Source: Micromonospora sp. WMMD812 (lineage in GTDB: Bacteria; Actinomycetota; Actinomycetes; Mycobacteriales; Micromonosporaceae). From it: DNA of 64,000 bases. A program made the translations under genes and the position numbers. Each line of letters begins with the position of its first letter. Within the stretch, counting starts at the first letter, position 1. Shown here in pieces: positions 20,161-30,154 of the stretch. Location of the stretch: positions 5,982,501-6,046,500 of the forward strand of contig NZ_CP114904.1 of assembly GCF_027497215.1 (NCBI RefSeq), in the 5' to 3' direction. The notes under the pieces were generated by a model. The model saw only the letters and a list, made by a program, of their open reading frames with translations. It did not search any database and was not told the DNA's origin.

Positions 20161-23112
20161 ATGCTCGAGAACGAGCCCGAGGGCGGCGAACGGACCGGCT
20201 CACAGCCGGCCGGGGAGACCGCCGAGCAGCAGCACAACCCCGTCGACGGGGGTGGCGCGGAGGGCGCGGTCGGCACGGCCGACCTGACGGGCGGCGACGC
20301 CGCCGAGCCCACTCCGACCAAGCGGGCCCGGGCGACCCGCCGCCGGGCCGCCCCGGCCAACCAGCCGGAGCAGACGGATGCGCCGGTCGAGGCGCCCGCC
20401 GCGGGCGCCGGCAGCGCGGAGTCCCCGCAGGCGGAGGTGTTCGCCCCGATCTCCGGCGACCTCGACGGCGCCCCGAAGACCCCGCGTCGCCGGCGTAAGG
20501 CGACCGCCGCGAGGGCCGCCGAGGAGCCGTTGGTCGCGGCGGAGGCCGAGGAGGCCTCCCCGGAGGTCGTCCCGCCGGTCAAGGTGACCCGTACCCGGCG
20601 GAAGAAGACCACCGCCGCGGCGGCTGAGCCGGCCGCGGAGTCGCCGGCCGAGGCCGCGACCGGCGAACCGGCCCGCACCAGCGGCGCCGAGGACGTGTCC
20701 GGCGAGGTCCCGCCCGGGGCGGCCGTGGCCGGGACCACCGAGCAGTTGACCGAGCCGGCGGAGGCCGCCGAGCCGGAGCAGCCGCGTACCCGCCGGCGGC
20801 GGGCGGCGCTCTCCGCGCCCACCGTGCTGTTCATGGCCCCGCAGGCGGAGGCCGTGCCGGTCGCCCGGGTGGTCGAGCCCGCTCCCGCCCCGGCCGCGGA
20901 GGAGCCGGCGGCCGAGGAGCCGGCCGAGCCGTCCCGCCGCCGCCGGCGCGGCCGCCGCGACGCCGAGCCGGTGGAGCCGGTCGAGGCGGTCGAGGCGGAG
21001 GAGGAGCCGACCGAGGAGGTCGAGGAGGCCGCCGAGGCGGAAGACGAGGACGAGGACACCCTCGCGGCTCGGCGCCGGCGCCGGCGCGGCCGTCGTGGCC
21101 GGGGCCGGGGCAAGGGCGGCGCCGACGAGGCCGAGGACGAGGAGTCCGAGGAGGCGGCGCAGGCCGAGGCCGAGGCCGAGGCCGAGTCCGAGGCCGAGGG
21201 CGACGAGGACGAGGAGGCCGAGGGCGGGGACGGGATGACCCGTCGTCGCCGCCGGCGCCGCCGCCGGGGTGCCGGCGACGTCGAGGCGGGCGCGGACGAC
21301 GGTGTCCCCACCGTGGTGAAGATCCGCGAGCCGCGCCGGACCGTCGACGAGGTACAGGGCGTCTCCGGCTCGACGCGGCTGGAGGCCAAGCGCCAGCGCC
21401 GCCGGGACGGCCGGGAGCAGCGGCGTACGCGGCCGCCGATCCTCAGCGAGTCGGAGTTCCTGGCCCGCCGCGAGGCGGTCGACCGGGTGATGGCGGTCCG
21501 GCAGCGCGGCGACCGCACCCAGATCGCGGTGCTCGAGGACGGCGTGCTGGTCGAGCACTACGTCACCCGCAACTCGTCCGGCACCATGGCCGGCAACGTC
21601 TACCTGGGCAAGGTGCAGAACGTGCTGCCCAGCATGGAGGCGGCGTTCGTCGACGTCGGCCGGGGCCGCAACGCGGTGCTCTACGCCGGCGAGGTCAACT
21701 GGGACACAACCGGCCTGGAGGGGCGCGCCCGCTCGATCGAGCAGGCCCTCAAGTCCGGCGACTCGGTGCTGGTGCAGGTCACCAAGGACCCGATCGGGCA
21801 CAAGGGCGCCCGGCTGACCAGCCACATCGCGCTCTCCGGCCGGCACCTGGTCTACGTGCCGAACGGCAACGCGTCCGGGATCAGCCGCAAGCTGCCGGAC
21901 ACCGAGCGCAAGCGGCTGCGAGACGTGCTGAAGAAGCTGGTCCCGGACGGCGCGGGCGTGATCGTCCGGACGGCCGCCGAGGGCGCCAGCGAGGACGAGC
22001 TGGCCCGGGACGTCAAGCGGCTCCAGGCGCAGTGGGAAGACATCCAGGCCAAGGCGGCCGAGGGCGGTGCCCCGGTGCTGCTCTACGAGGAGCCCGACCT
22101 GGTCATCCGGGTGGTCCGGGACCTCTTCAACGAGGACTTCCGCGAGCTGGTCATCGAGGGCGAGCAGTCCTACGACATGGTCGAGTCGTACCTGTCGCAC
22201 GTCTCGCCCGACCTGGTCGCCCGGCTGCGCCGGCACGTCGGCACCACCGACGTGTTCGCCGAGTACCGGATCGACGAGCAGATCATCAAGGGCCTGGACC
22301 GGAAGGTCTTCCTGCCCTCGGGCGGATCGCTCGTGATCGACCGGACCGAGGCGATGACCGTGGTCGACGTCAACACCGGTAAGTACACCGGTGCCGGGGG
22401 CAACCTGGAGGAGACGGTCACCCGGAACAATCTCGAGGCCGCCGAGGAGATCGTCCGCCAGCTCCGGCTGCGCGACATCGGTGGCATCGTGGTGATCGAC
22501 TTCATCGACATGGTGCTGGAGTCGAACCGCGAGCTGGTGCTGCGCCGGCTGACCGAGTGCCTCGGTCGGGACCGCACCAAGCACCAAGTCACCGAGATCA
22601 CCTCGCTCGGCCTGGTGCAGATGACCCGCAAGCGGATCGGCGCCGGCCTGCTGGAGGCGTTCAGCGAGACCTGCGAGTGCTGCAAGGGCCGCGGCGTGAT
22701 CATCCACACCGAGCCGGTTCCGGAGAAGCCGCGTGCCGGTGGGGCGGGGGAGAAGGTCAAGGCGGTCGCCTCGGCCGTCGCCAGCCCGGCCGCCGAGACC
22801 GGCGGCGGGTCGCGGCGCCGGGCGCGCAAGAGCGCCCCGGCCGAGCGGACGGTGGCCGAGGTCACCGAGACCGGGACGGAACCCGGCGCCGACACCGACT
22901 ACTACGACACGATGGGCTACGACCTGTCCCGCTACGAGGCGGACACCGCGGCCGCGCCGGCCGTCGCCGACAGCCAGGAGGGCGAGTCGGCCCGGCTGGC
23001 CGCCGCGGACGACCCGGACGCACTCGGCGACGAGGCCGAGGAGGAGGCCGAGGGGGCCGTCGGCCGACGTCGGTCCCGCCGCGGCGGCGCCCGGCGGCGT
23101 ACCCGTCCGTGA
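20161..23112 (+). CDS. rne: Ribonuclease E/G family endoribonuclease
   Basis: 983 residues. Residues 1-430 are a long acidic/basic low-complexity arm (Glu/Ala blocks alternating with RRRRRG-type patches) typical of actinobacterial RNase E, where the scaffold is N-terminal. Then the catalytic core: the S1 domain (NVYLGKVQNVLPSMEAAFVD), the DNase-I-like sub-domain (MTVVDVNTGKYTG, GGIVVIDFIDM) and the zinc-link cysteines CECCKGRG. A C-terminal charged tail follows. It is the main mRNA decay and rRNA processing nuclease, probably membrane- or nucleoid-associated. Start ATG at 20161. It ends with a strong terminator. Confidence 0.96.
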   Translation: MLENEPEGGERTGSQPAGETAEQQHNPVDGGGAEGAVGTADLTGGDAAEPTPTKRARATRRRAAPANQPEQTDAPVEAPAAGAGSAESPQAEVFAPISGDLDGAPKTPRRRRKATAARAAEEPLVAAEAEEASPEVVPPVKVTRTRRKKTTAAAAEPAAESPAEAATGEPARTSGAEDVSGEVPPGAAVAGTTEQLTEPAEAAEPEQPRTRRRRAALSAPTVLFMAPQAEAVPVARVVEPAPAPAAEEPAAEEPAEPSRRRRRGRRDAEPVEPVEAVEAEEEPTEEVEEAAEAEDEDEDTLAARRRRRRGRRGRGRGKGGADEAEDEESEEAAQAEAEAEAESEAEGDEDEEAEGGDGMTRRRRRRRRRGAGDVEAGADDGVPTVVKIREPRRTVDEVQGVSGSTRLEAKRQRRRDGREQRRTRPPILSESEFLARREAVDRVMAVRQRGDRTQIAVLEDGVLVEHYVTRNSSGTMAGNVYLGKVQNVLPSMEAAFVDVGRGRNAVLYAGEVNWDTTGLEGRARSIEQALKSGDSVLVQVTKDPIGHKGARLTSHIALSGRHLVYVPNGNASGISRKLPDTERKRLRDVLKKLVPDGAGVIVRTAAEGASEDELARDVKRLQAQWEDIQAKAAEGGAPVLLYEEPDLVIRVVRDLFNEDFRELVIEGEQSYDMVESYLSHVSPDLVARLRRHVGTTDVFAEYRIDEQIIKGLDRKVFLPSGGSLVIDRTEAMTVVDVNTGKYTGAGGNLEETVTRNNLEAAEEIVRQLRLRDIGGIVVIDFIDMVLESNRELVLRRLTECLGRDRTKHQVTEITSLGLVQMTRKRIGAGLLEAFSETCECCKGRGVIIHTEPVPEKPRAGGAGEKVKAVASAVASPAAETGGGSRRRARKSAPAERTVAEVTETGTEPGADTDYYDTMGYDLSRYEADTAAAPAVADSQEGESARLAAADDPDALGDEAEEEAEGAVGRRRSRRGGARRRTRP

Positions 23113-23136
23113 CGGGCTGACCAGGCAGGTGTTTCG

Positions 23137-23176
23137 CAGGGCCCCACTCCGGCAAGGTGACCGGAGTGGGGCCCTG
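23137..23176 (+). terminator. Strong hairpin after rne
   Basis: A perfect 16-bp inverted repeat (CAGGGCCCCACTCCGG and its complement, 8-base loop) 24 bases after the rne stop. A short C run follows rather than T. Confidence 0.8.
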
Positions 23177-23222
23177 CCCCGTACCGGCGATGGGGGACCG
23201 GTCACCCGGTCAGGAGGAGAAG

Positions 23223-23705
23223 ATGCGTCGTCTGCTCGCCACCGGCGTGCTGGTGGCCGGGCTCTGGTCGGCGGCCGGCTGCGCGGGTGACCCGCCGGGC
23301 GCCGATGTGCCGGAGACCACCACGCCGAGCGCGGCCGGCACCGCCACCACGGCGGGGGCGGGCACGGCCGGCGGTGGGAACACCCCGGCGGTCTGCGCCG
23401 CCGCGCAGGAGGCCGGCGCGACAGGAATCCGGACGTACGTCGAGGAAGTGGGCAGGATGGTCGCGGCGGTCGGCGCGAACGACAGCGCCACCGCGGAGGC
23501 CGCCCGGCAGCGGGCCGAGGCCGCGCTCGTCGGCTGGCGGAGCGCGCTGCGGCAGCAGTCGGCCGAGGCCACCGACCCGGAGCTGAGGACGCTGCTCAGC
23601 GACATGAGCACCGAGGTCGACGCGATGGGCGCCGACGTCGCCGCGATCGACGAGACCGAGCTGGACCGCCTCCAGCAACGCCTCGACCAGCTGTGCCCGC
23701 GCTGA
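23223..23705 (+). CDS. Putative lipoprotein
   Basis: 160 residues. N-terminal [20 protein letters not shown] is a lipoprotein signal with lipobox SAAGC, so the mature protein starts at Cys20 and is anchored outside the membrane. A Thr/Gly/Ala-rich linker follows, then about 100 residues predicted to be helical ([20 protein letters not shown]) with two further cysteines. AGGAGGAGA precedes the ATG. No known family recognised; small lipoproteins of this kind are common between rne and rplU in relatives. Confidence 0.82.
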   Translation: MRRLLATGVLVAGLWSAAGCAGDPPGADVPETTTPSAAGTATTAGAGTAGGGNTPAVCAAAQEAGATGIRTYVEEVGRMVAAVGANDSATAEAARQRAEAALVGWRSALRQQSAEATDPELRTLLSDMSTEVDAMGADVAAIDETELDRLQQRLDQLCPR

Positions 23706-23751
23706 CCGTCCGGGTCGGTTTGGGCAGCGGGCGGGGCATGGCGTACTCTTG

Positions 23752-23800
23752 CCGGTGGCGCACTTTGGTGTGCCGAGTTCCCGCGTGCCCGCGCCACCGG
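23752..23800 (+). promoter_or_regulatory. Possible structured leader of rplU-rpmA
   Basis: A 10-bp inverted repeat (CCGGTGGCGC and GCGCCACCGG) encloses about 29 bases and lies 70 bases before the rplU start, within the long 166-base gap after the lipoprotein gene. GCGTACTCTTG just upstream could be the promoter. A ribosomal-protein autoregulatory leader is plausible but not shown. Confidence 0.4.
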
Positions 23801-23871
23801 TGCCACTGCTACCCGGCGAGCCGCCGCGGGGACGACCGCCAGCAGCCTCAACGACAGGGAGTCCGCCTCCG

Positions 23872-24186
23872 ATGTACGCGATCGTCAAGACCGGCGGCAA
23901 GCAGTACAAGGTCGCCGAGGGCGACGTGATCGAGGTCGAGAAGCTCACCGGTGCCCCCGGTGACGCGGTGAAGCTCACCGCGGTGCTCCTCGTCGACGGT
24001 GACGACCTGGTGACCGACGCGGCGAAGCTTGCCAAGGTCGCGGTGTCCGGCGAGATCGCCGCGCACACCAAGGGCCCGAAGATCCGGATCCACAAGTTCA
24101 AGAACAAGACCGGCTACCACAAGCGCCAGGGTCACCGCCAGCCGCTGACCCAGGTCAAGGTGACCGGCATCTCCAGCGGGAAGTAG
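23872..24186 (+). CDS. rplU: 50S ribosomal protein L21 (bL21)
   Basis: 104 residues, the usual length. [18 protein letters not shown] is the standard N-terminus and the end [14 protein letters not shown] is the L21 signature, which binds domain of 23S rRNA next to L20. First gene of the rplU-rpmA pair, with rpmA 11 bases downstream. Confidence 0.98.
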   Translation: MYAIVKTGGKQYKVAEGDVIEVEKLTGAPGDAVKLTAVLLVDGDDLVTDAAKLAKVAVSGEIAAHTKGPKIRIHKFKNKTGYHKRQGHRQPLTQVKVTGISSGK

Positions 24187-24197
24187 GTCGTCCTCCA

Positions 24198-24452
24198 ATG
24201 GCTCACAAAAAGGGTGCGTCCAGCTCGCGTAACGGCCGTGACTCCGCGGCCCAGCGGCTCGGCGTGAAGCGCTTCGGTGGTCAGGTCGTCAGCGCCGGCG
24301 AGATCATCGTCCGGCAGCGTGGCACCAAGTTCCACCCCGGTGACCTGGTCGGCCGTGGCGGCGACGACACGCTCTTCGCGCTGTCCGCCGGTGCGGTCCA
24401 GTTCGGCACCAAGCGGGGTCGCAAGACCGTCAGCATCGTGCCGCAGCAGTAG
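24198..24452 (+). CDS. rpmA: 50S ribosomal protein L27 (bL27)
   Basis: 84 residues. [20 protein letters not shown] is the standard N-terminus; its flexible end reaches the peptidyl-transferase centre. [20 protein letters not shown] is the family signature. As in other actinobacteria, no N-terminal extension of the type cleaved in Firmicutes is present. It is followed by a terminator before obg. Confidence 0.98.
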   Translation: MAHKKGASSSRNGRDSAAQRLGVKRFGGQVVSAGEIIVRQRGTKFHPGDLVGRGGDDTLFALSAGAVQFGTKRGRKTVSIVPQQ

Positions 24453-24464
24453 CTCGAAGGCGTT

Positions 24465-24506
24465 GCGGGCCGCGGACCTCCGGGTCCCGGCCCGCTTCGT
24501 TTTTTC
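24465..24506 (+). terminator. Intrinsic terminator after rpmA
   Basis: A 13-bp stem with a one-base bulge (GCGGGCCGCGGACC with GGTCCCGGCCCGC), followed by TTCGTTTTTTC. It is the only terminator in the window with a proper T run. It should lower read-through from rplU-rpmA into obg. Confidence 0.88.
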
Positions 24507-24542
24507 TCGCGCGGGGCGATCCCCGCTGGAAGGATTGACGTC

Positions 24543-26063
<1,521 letters not shown>

Positions 26064-26133
26064 CTCCGTTCCGTCCGTGATCGGGTCGTTCTGCGGAAAC
26101 CTGGATGAAATCCGTCCGGCATACCTTGATGCG

Positions 26134-26583
26134 ATGTTGATCGAGGTGCGTGTGGCCACCGACCCGGAGATCGCCGCTCTGGTCACGGCCCAGCAGCGGG
26201 AGCTGCGCGAGGCCGACGGCGGGCTGGACGGGCAGGCGACCCTCACCCACGACGGCATCCGCTACCTCGCGGTGGTGGTGAACGGTCGGGCGGTCGCCTG
26301 CGGCGGGATCCAGGCACTCGACGAGCACACCGGCGAGGTCAAGCGCATGTACGTGCGGCCGTCGTACCGGGGGCGGGGGATCGCCCGCCAGCTGCTCGCC
26401 GCGCTGGAGGAGTTGGCCTTCCAGTCCGGGCACGCGGTGGTCTGCCTGGAGACCGGGACCTACCTGCCGGCCGCGATCGCGCTCTGCACCTCGTCCGGGT
26501 ACGACCGGATCCCGGTCTACGGCGAGTACGTGGACAACCCGTCCCGCGTCTGCTTCGCCAAGCGGCTGCCCGTCCCGGCCTGA
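26134..26583 (+). CDS. GNAT family N-acetyltransferase
   Basis: 149 residues. The acetyl-CoA loop is VKRMYVRPSYRGRGIARQLL (Q/RxxGxG/A pattern RGRGIA), followed by AIALCTSSGYDRIPVYGEY, the C-terminal GNAT motif. The substrate is unknown; small stand-alone GNATs of this length acetylate amino acids, drugs or proteins. No ribosome-binding site is clear before ATG 26134, and CATACCTTG about 15 bases upstream may be a -10 element, so the transcript may be nearly leaderless. Confidence 0.9.
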   Translation: MLIEVRVATDPEIAALVTAQQRELREADGGLDGQATLTHDGIRYLAVVVNGRAVACGGIQALDEHTGEVKRMYVRPSYRGRGIARQLLAALEELAFQSGHAVVCLETGTYLPAAIALCTSSGYDRIPVYGEYVDNPSRVCFAKRLPVPA

Positions 26584-26612
26584 ACCGGCCGGGCCCGGGA
26601 TCCGCGAACGGG

Positions 26613-27272
26613 TCAGGCGCCGGTTTCGGCGTGCGCGACGGTGACCGGCTTCGACTCCGGTGAGGCGTGCTGGCGCAGGACGATGCTGAGCACGACCAGC
26701 GTGCCGACCGCGAGGAACTCGCTCTGCCAGTTCTGCATCGACTGGAACCAGAAGTCGCTTGTGCCCAGGAACTGCAGCGTGCTGATCGGCGGCGCTCCGC
26801 TCTGCAGCGCCTGCTCGGCGTTGTATTCGGCGGCCCCGGCGAACAGGTGCCCGACGAACGAGCCCGCGAAGATCAGCAGGAGCGCGAGGGAGAGGCTGTT
26901 CCGGTAGATCACCAGCGGGAGGCCGCCGACCCGGACCGGCCAGGGCGACTCCCGGGTCGCTCGGCGTTCGTCGTCCTCCGGCCGGTCGGTCTGGCCCTCC
27001 GGCTTCGACTCGGCCGACCCCCGCTGCACCAGGTACGCGGTCAGCAGGACGTAGCCGCCCATCTGGAGGAACTCGGACTCCCAGTTCTCGAAGACCGCCT
27101 CGGCGAAGTGCCCGCTGGCCAGGTACGCCGGCCACCCGATCGGGTCGGCCCCGAACTCGACCAGCTCCTCGTTGTGCGTCTGCCAGCCGAACACGCTCTG
27201 CAAGGTTAGGAAGACGACGAACGCGCCGAACATCGCGACGGCCAACGCGTTGTCTCGCAACCAGCGCGGCAT
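26613..27272 (-). CDS. Four-segment membrane protein with internal duplication (DUF6766-like)
   Basis: 219 residues with four hydrophobic segments in two pairs. The two halves look alike: each pair ends with a tryptophan-rich turn, NWESEFLQMGGYVLLTAYLV in the first half and NWQSEFLAVGTLVVLSIVLR in the second, joined by a charged linker (ESKPEGQTDRPEDDERR). This fits a gene-internal duplication. I believe the family is annotated DUF6766; function unknown. It is next to another small membrane protein gene on the same strand. Confidence 0.8.
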   Translation of the reverse strand: MPRWLRDNALAVAMFGAFVVFLTLQSVFGWQTHNEELVEFGADPIGWPAYLASGHFAEAVFENWESEFLQMGGYVLLTAYLVQRGSAESKPEGQTDRPEDDERRATRESPWPVRVGGLPLVIYRNSLSLALLLIFAGSFVGHLFAGAAEYNAEQALQSGAPPISTLQFLGTSDFWFQSMQNWQSEFLAVGTLVVLSIVLRQHASPESKPVTVAHAETGA

Positions 27273-27393
27273 CGCGGCCCCCTCCCGTTCGTGACCCGGT
27301 GACTCTCCGTTGCCCAGGTCAACCGGGCCGCAAACGCCGGTCGGTGTGGCGCGGGTCGCCCGCCCGCGGGCTCCGGGACGTCGTCCCCGGGGG

Positions 27394-27876
27394 TCAGGGG
27401 CGGTCGACAGGGGTGTCCAGCCGCCCGCCGGTGCCGACCTGGTTGGAGAGGAGCAGGCCGAGCGAGAGCATGCCGAAGCCGAGGCCCAGGTGCAGCCAGT
27501 CGTCGGCGTGGTTCAGCGGCAGGAAGTTGACCACGCTCTCCTTGTGGATCACGAACCCGTACAGCCAGAGGCCGAGATAGGCCGCGCCGCCCGCGCCGAG
27601 GAAGACCCGGGCGCCCGCGATGGTGCGGGCCATCGCCAGGCCGAGCAGGCCGAAGAACAGGTGCACCGCGTTGTGCAGGATCGACACCTGGAAGACGCCG
27701 AGCAGCCGGGCGTCCGAGTGGTGGGTGGCGGCCTGCAACTCGTCGTAGTTGGTGGTGACGCCGGGGACGAAGCCCAGCACGCCGATCAGGAGGAAGACCA
27801 GGCCCACCGCCGCGGCGGCCAGTTGGACCAGCGGCTTCGGCCCCGCCGGTCGGCCACCCCGCGCGCCCCGTGCCAT
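27394..27876 (-). CDS. DUF4383 domain-containing membrane protein
   Basis: 160 residues, four transmembrane segments. FLLIGVLGFVPGVTTNYDEL and ILHNAVHLFFGLLGLAMA are typical DUF4383 blocks, with NHADDWLHLGLGFGMLSLGL at the end. Function unknown; the family is widespread in actinobacteria and often near stress genes. The ATG at 27876 has GGAGG 8 bases upstream. Upstream frame extension to 28080 is not supported. Confidence 0.88.
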   Translation of the reverse strand: MARGARGGRPAGPKPLVQLAAAAVGLVFLLIGVLGFVPGVTTNYDELQAATHHSDARLLGVFQVSILHNAVHLFFGLLGLAMARTIAGARVFLGAGGAAYLGLWLYGFVIHKESVVNFLPLNHADDWLHLGLGFGMLSLGLLLSNQVGTGGRLDTPVDRP

Positions 27877-28128
27877 CGATGCCACCTCCGTGGATCCGTC
27901 CCGCCCGCCGGTACCGTCCGGGCCCTGGTCGCGAGTCCCGTTTACCTCACTGTCCGCAGCGGTGACGTCACGCAGCCCATTTTGAAGTCGAGGCCGGCGT
28001 CGGCGCAGAGAAATGAGCGAACAGGTATGGACGTGGCGACGGAGGGTAGGTGATTCGGCGTCGGTGGTGCGTTTCGCCACCGGAATCCCCCGTACGACCG
28101 CGACGACTTTCTGAGCGGAAGGGACATC

Positions 28129-28902
28129 ATGACCTACGATCTGTCACCCACACCGACGCCGTACGGCCAGGAGCCGACGAACGGCGGCGGCGTCCGCGAC
28201 CAGGCCCGCCAGGTCGGGTCGGAGGCCGCCCACGCCGGCGGCGCGGTAGCCGAGACCGCCAAGGAGCAGGGCAAGGAGGTCGGCCGGGAGGCCGCACGGC
28301 AGGCGCGCAACCTGTACGGCGAGGCCCGTACGCAGCTCGCCGCCCAGACCGGCGAGCAGCAGCGCCGGGCCGCCGGCGGTCTCCGGTCACTGGCCGACGA
28401 GATGCGCACCATGGCCGAGCAGGGCGGCCAGGCCGGCCCGGTGAGCGAGCTGGCCCGCCAGGCCGCCGACCGGGTGCACGGCGTCGCCGGCTGGCTGGAG
28501 GCGCGCGAGCCCGGCGACCTGATCACCGAGGTGCGCGACTACGCACGGCGCAACCCGGGCACCTTCCTGGTCGGAGCGGCCGTCCTCGGCGTGCTCGCCG
28601 GCCGGCTGACCCGCAACCTCGCTTCCGGCGACGACTCCGGCCCGGGCCAGCACGCCCACGGGGCGTACGCCGACCCGGACCGGACCGCCGTCCTCCCCAC
28701 CCCCACGCCGCCGGCCGCGCGGCAGGCCCCCGACCAGGTGCCGCCGGGCGGCCACCTCGATCCGACCCCGGGTGCGTACGCCGACCCGCAGACCACCACC
28801 GGCTACGCCGACCCCGCGGGCGGCACCGGCCAGCCGCTGCCCCCGGTGACCCGGACAGACCCGCTGCCCGGCGTGCGGTCCAGCGGGACCGTGCGCCCGT
28901 GA
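28129..28902 (+). CDS. Helical, glycine/alanine-rich stress-type protein
   Basis: 257 residues. The first 110 form an amphipathic helix of LEA/apolipoprotein style with repeated short blocks (EQGKEVGREAARQARNLYGE, AQTGEQQRRAAGGLRSLADE). A single hydrophobic stretch follows (NPGTFLVGAAVLGVLAGRLT) and then a Pro/Ala/Tyr/Asp tail with three GAYADP or GYADP units. This is the pattern of proteins encoded before holin-like and DUF3618 genes in many actinobacteria, and is probably membrane-associated. First gene of a three-gene cassette; the next gene starts 31 bases later. Confidence 0.85.
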   Translation: MTYDLSPTPTPYGQEPTNGGGVRDQARQVGSEAAHAGGAVAETAKEQGKEVGREAARQARNLYGEARTQLAAQTGEQQRRAAGGLRSLADEMRTMAEQGGQAGPVSELARQAADRVHGVAGWLEAREPGDLITEVRDYARRNPGTFLVGAAVLGVLAGRLTRNLASGDDSGPGQHAHGAYADPDRTAVLPTPTPPAARQAPDQVPPGGHLDPTPGAYADPQTTTGYADPAGGTGQPLPPVTRTDPLPGVRSSGTVRP

Positions 28903-28933
28903 GCGACCGGACGATTCGAAGGGAGGCGGCGGC

Positions 28934-29395
28934 ATGAGCATGCCGACGCAGGGGCCCGGCCTCGACTCCGGGCACGCCGCGGACGCCCCGCACACCGCGG
29001 CGGAGGTCAGGGGAAGCTCCATCGGTGAACTGATGCGTCAGGTCACCACCGACCTGTCCACCCTGCTGCGGCAGGAGGTGGACCTGGCCAAGGCCGAGAT
29101 CCGCCAGGAGGGCCGGAAGGCGGGCAAGGCCGCCGGGCTCTTCGGCGGCGCCGGCTTCGGCGGATACATGGTGGCCCTCTTCCTCTCGCTGGCCCTCTGG
29201 GCCGGGCTGTCCAACGTGATGGACGCCGGCTGGGCGGCGCTGGTCGTGGCCGTCCTGTGGGCCGCGATCGCCGCGGTCCTCTACTCGATGGCCAAGAAGA
29301 ACGCGCGGCGCGTACGCGGCCTCACGCAGACCAACGACAGCGTGCAGCGGATCCCCGACGCGCTGAAGCCCCACCCGGAGGGAGTGACCCGATGA
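28934..29395 (+). CDS. Phage-holin-like (DUF1469) membrane protein
   Basis: 153 residues. The N-terminal amphipathic helix SSIGELMRQVTTDLSTLLRQ and EVDLAKAEIRQEGRKAGKAA is followed by two membrane segments (GGYMVALFLSLALWAGLSNV and GWAALVVAVLWAAIAAVLYS). This is the putative actinobacterial holin-X / DUF1469 family, which is chromosomal and not part of a prophage here. Its stop overlaps the next start by four bases. Confidence 0.9.
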   Translation: MSMPTQGPGLDSGHAADAPHTAAEVRGSSIGELMRQVTTDLSTLLRQEVDLAKAEIRQEGRKAGKAAGLFGGAGFGGYMVALFLSLALWAGLSNVMDAGWAALVVAVLWAAIAAVLYSMAKKNARRVRGLTQTNDSVQRIPDALKPHPEGVTR

Positions 29396-30042
29396 GCACC
29401 GATCCCGACCAGATCCGCCGGGAGATCGAAGCCACCCGTAACAGCCTCAGCTCCGATGTGGACGCGCTGGCGTACAAGGTCAGCCCGAGCCGCATCGTCG
29501 ACGATCGCAAGCGGCGGGCCCGTACCGCGTTGCAGAATGTGAGGGACAAGGTCATGGGAACCGCGTCGGACCTCGGCCACGGCACCGGCCACGCCGCCCA
29601 CTCGGTGGGCGACCGGGCCTCGTCGGCGGCCTCCACGGTGAGCGACGCCGCGCACTCGGCGGCGTCGACGGTGAGCGACGCGGCGCACCGCGCGCCGCAC
29701 GTCATCCGGCAGAAGTCCGAGGGCAACCCGCTCGCTGCCGGCCTGATCGCGTTCGGCGTGGGCTGGCTCGCGTCCTCGCTGATCCCGGCCACCCGCCGCG
29801 AGCAGCAGGTGGCGACGCAGGTCAAGGAGAAGGCCAGCGAGCACGGCGGCGCGGTCAGGGAGAAGCTGACCGAGGTGGCCGGTGAGCTGAAGGAGGAGCT
29901 GCGGGAGCCGGCGCAGCATGCCACCCGCTCGGTGAAGGCGACCGCCCAGGACGCGGTGGACGCCGTCAAGGACGACACCCGGTCCGCCGCGCAGGACGTG
30001 AAGGATCAGGCGCAGCAGTCCCGCCAGCAGGCGACCTACTGA
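29392..30042 (+). CDS. DUF3618 domain-containing protein
   Basis: 216 residues. The N-terminus STDPDQIRREIEATRNSLSS is the DUF3618 signature (DPxxIRxEIExTR). The middle carries a direct repeat of SAASTVSDAAH, then a membrane segment near NPLAAGLIAFGVGWLASSLI and a long amphipathic helix with KEKASEHGGAVREKLTEVAG. Likely membrane-bound stress protein working with the two genes upstream, to which it is translationally coupled. Confidence 0.9.
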   Translation: MSTDPDQIRREIEATRNSLSSDVDALAYKVSPSRIVDDRKRRARTALQNVRDKVMGTASDLGHGTGHAAHSVGDRASSAASTVSDAAHSAASTVSDAAHRAPHVIRQKSEGNPLAAGLIAFGVGWLASSLIPATRREQQVATQVKEKASEHGGAVREKLTEVAGELKEELREPAQHATRSVKATAQDAVDAVKDDTRSAAQDVKDQAQQSRQQATY

Positions 30043-30057
30043 CCGACCCGTCGTCCG

Positions 30058-30147
30058 CCAGCCCCCGCGATCGGGCGGTTCCGGCCCCTGGTTCTCGGCT
30101 TTTCGCCGGAGGTGCCGGGGCGGAAACCGCACGATCGCGGGGAGCTG
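30058..30147. repeat. Intergenic palindromic repeat, copy 1
   Basis: Arms CCCCGCGATCGGGCGGTTCC (from 30063) and their near-complement ending GATCGCGGGG (to 30142) form an imperfect 26-bp stem around a 28-base loop; further pairing extends to CCAGC/AGCTGG. It lies between the convergent DUF3618 and P450 genes. The arms share CCCCGCGATC and a GGGGC/GCCCC inner end with the element at 35007-35085, so both belong to one family that may also act as terminators. Confidence 0.75.
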
Positions 30148-30154
30148 GCGCGGG

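Noticed and set aside
28934..29395. Prophage, because of the holin-like gene
   Set aside because: No other phage gene is near. This family is chromosomal in actinobacteria and sits with DUF3618 and LEA-like genes.
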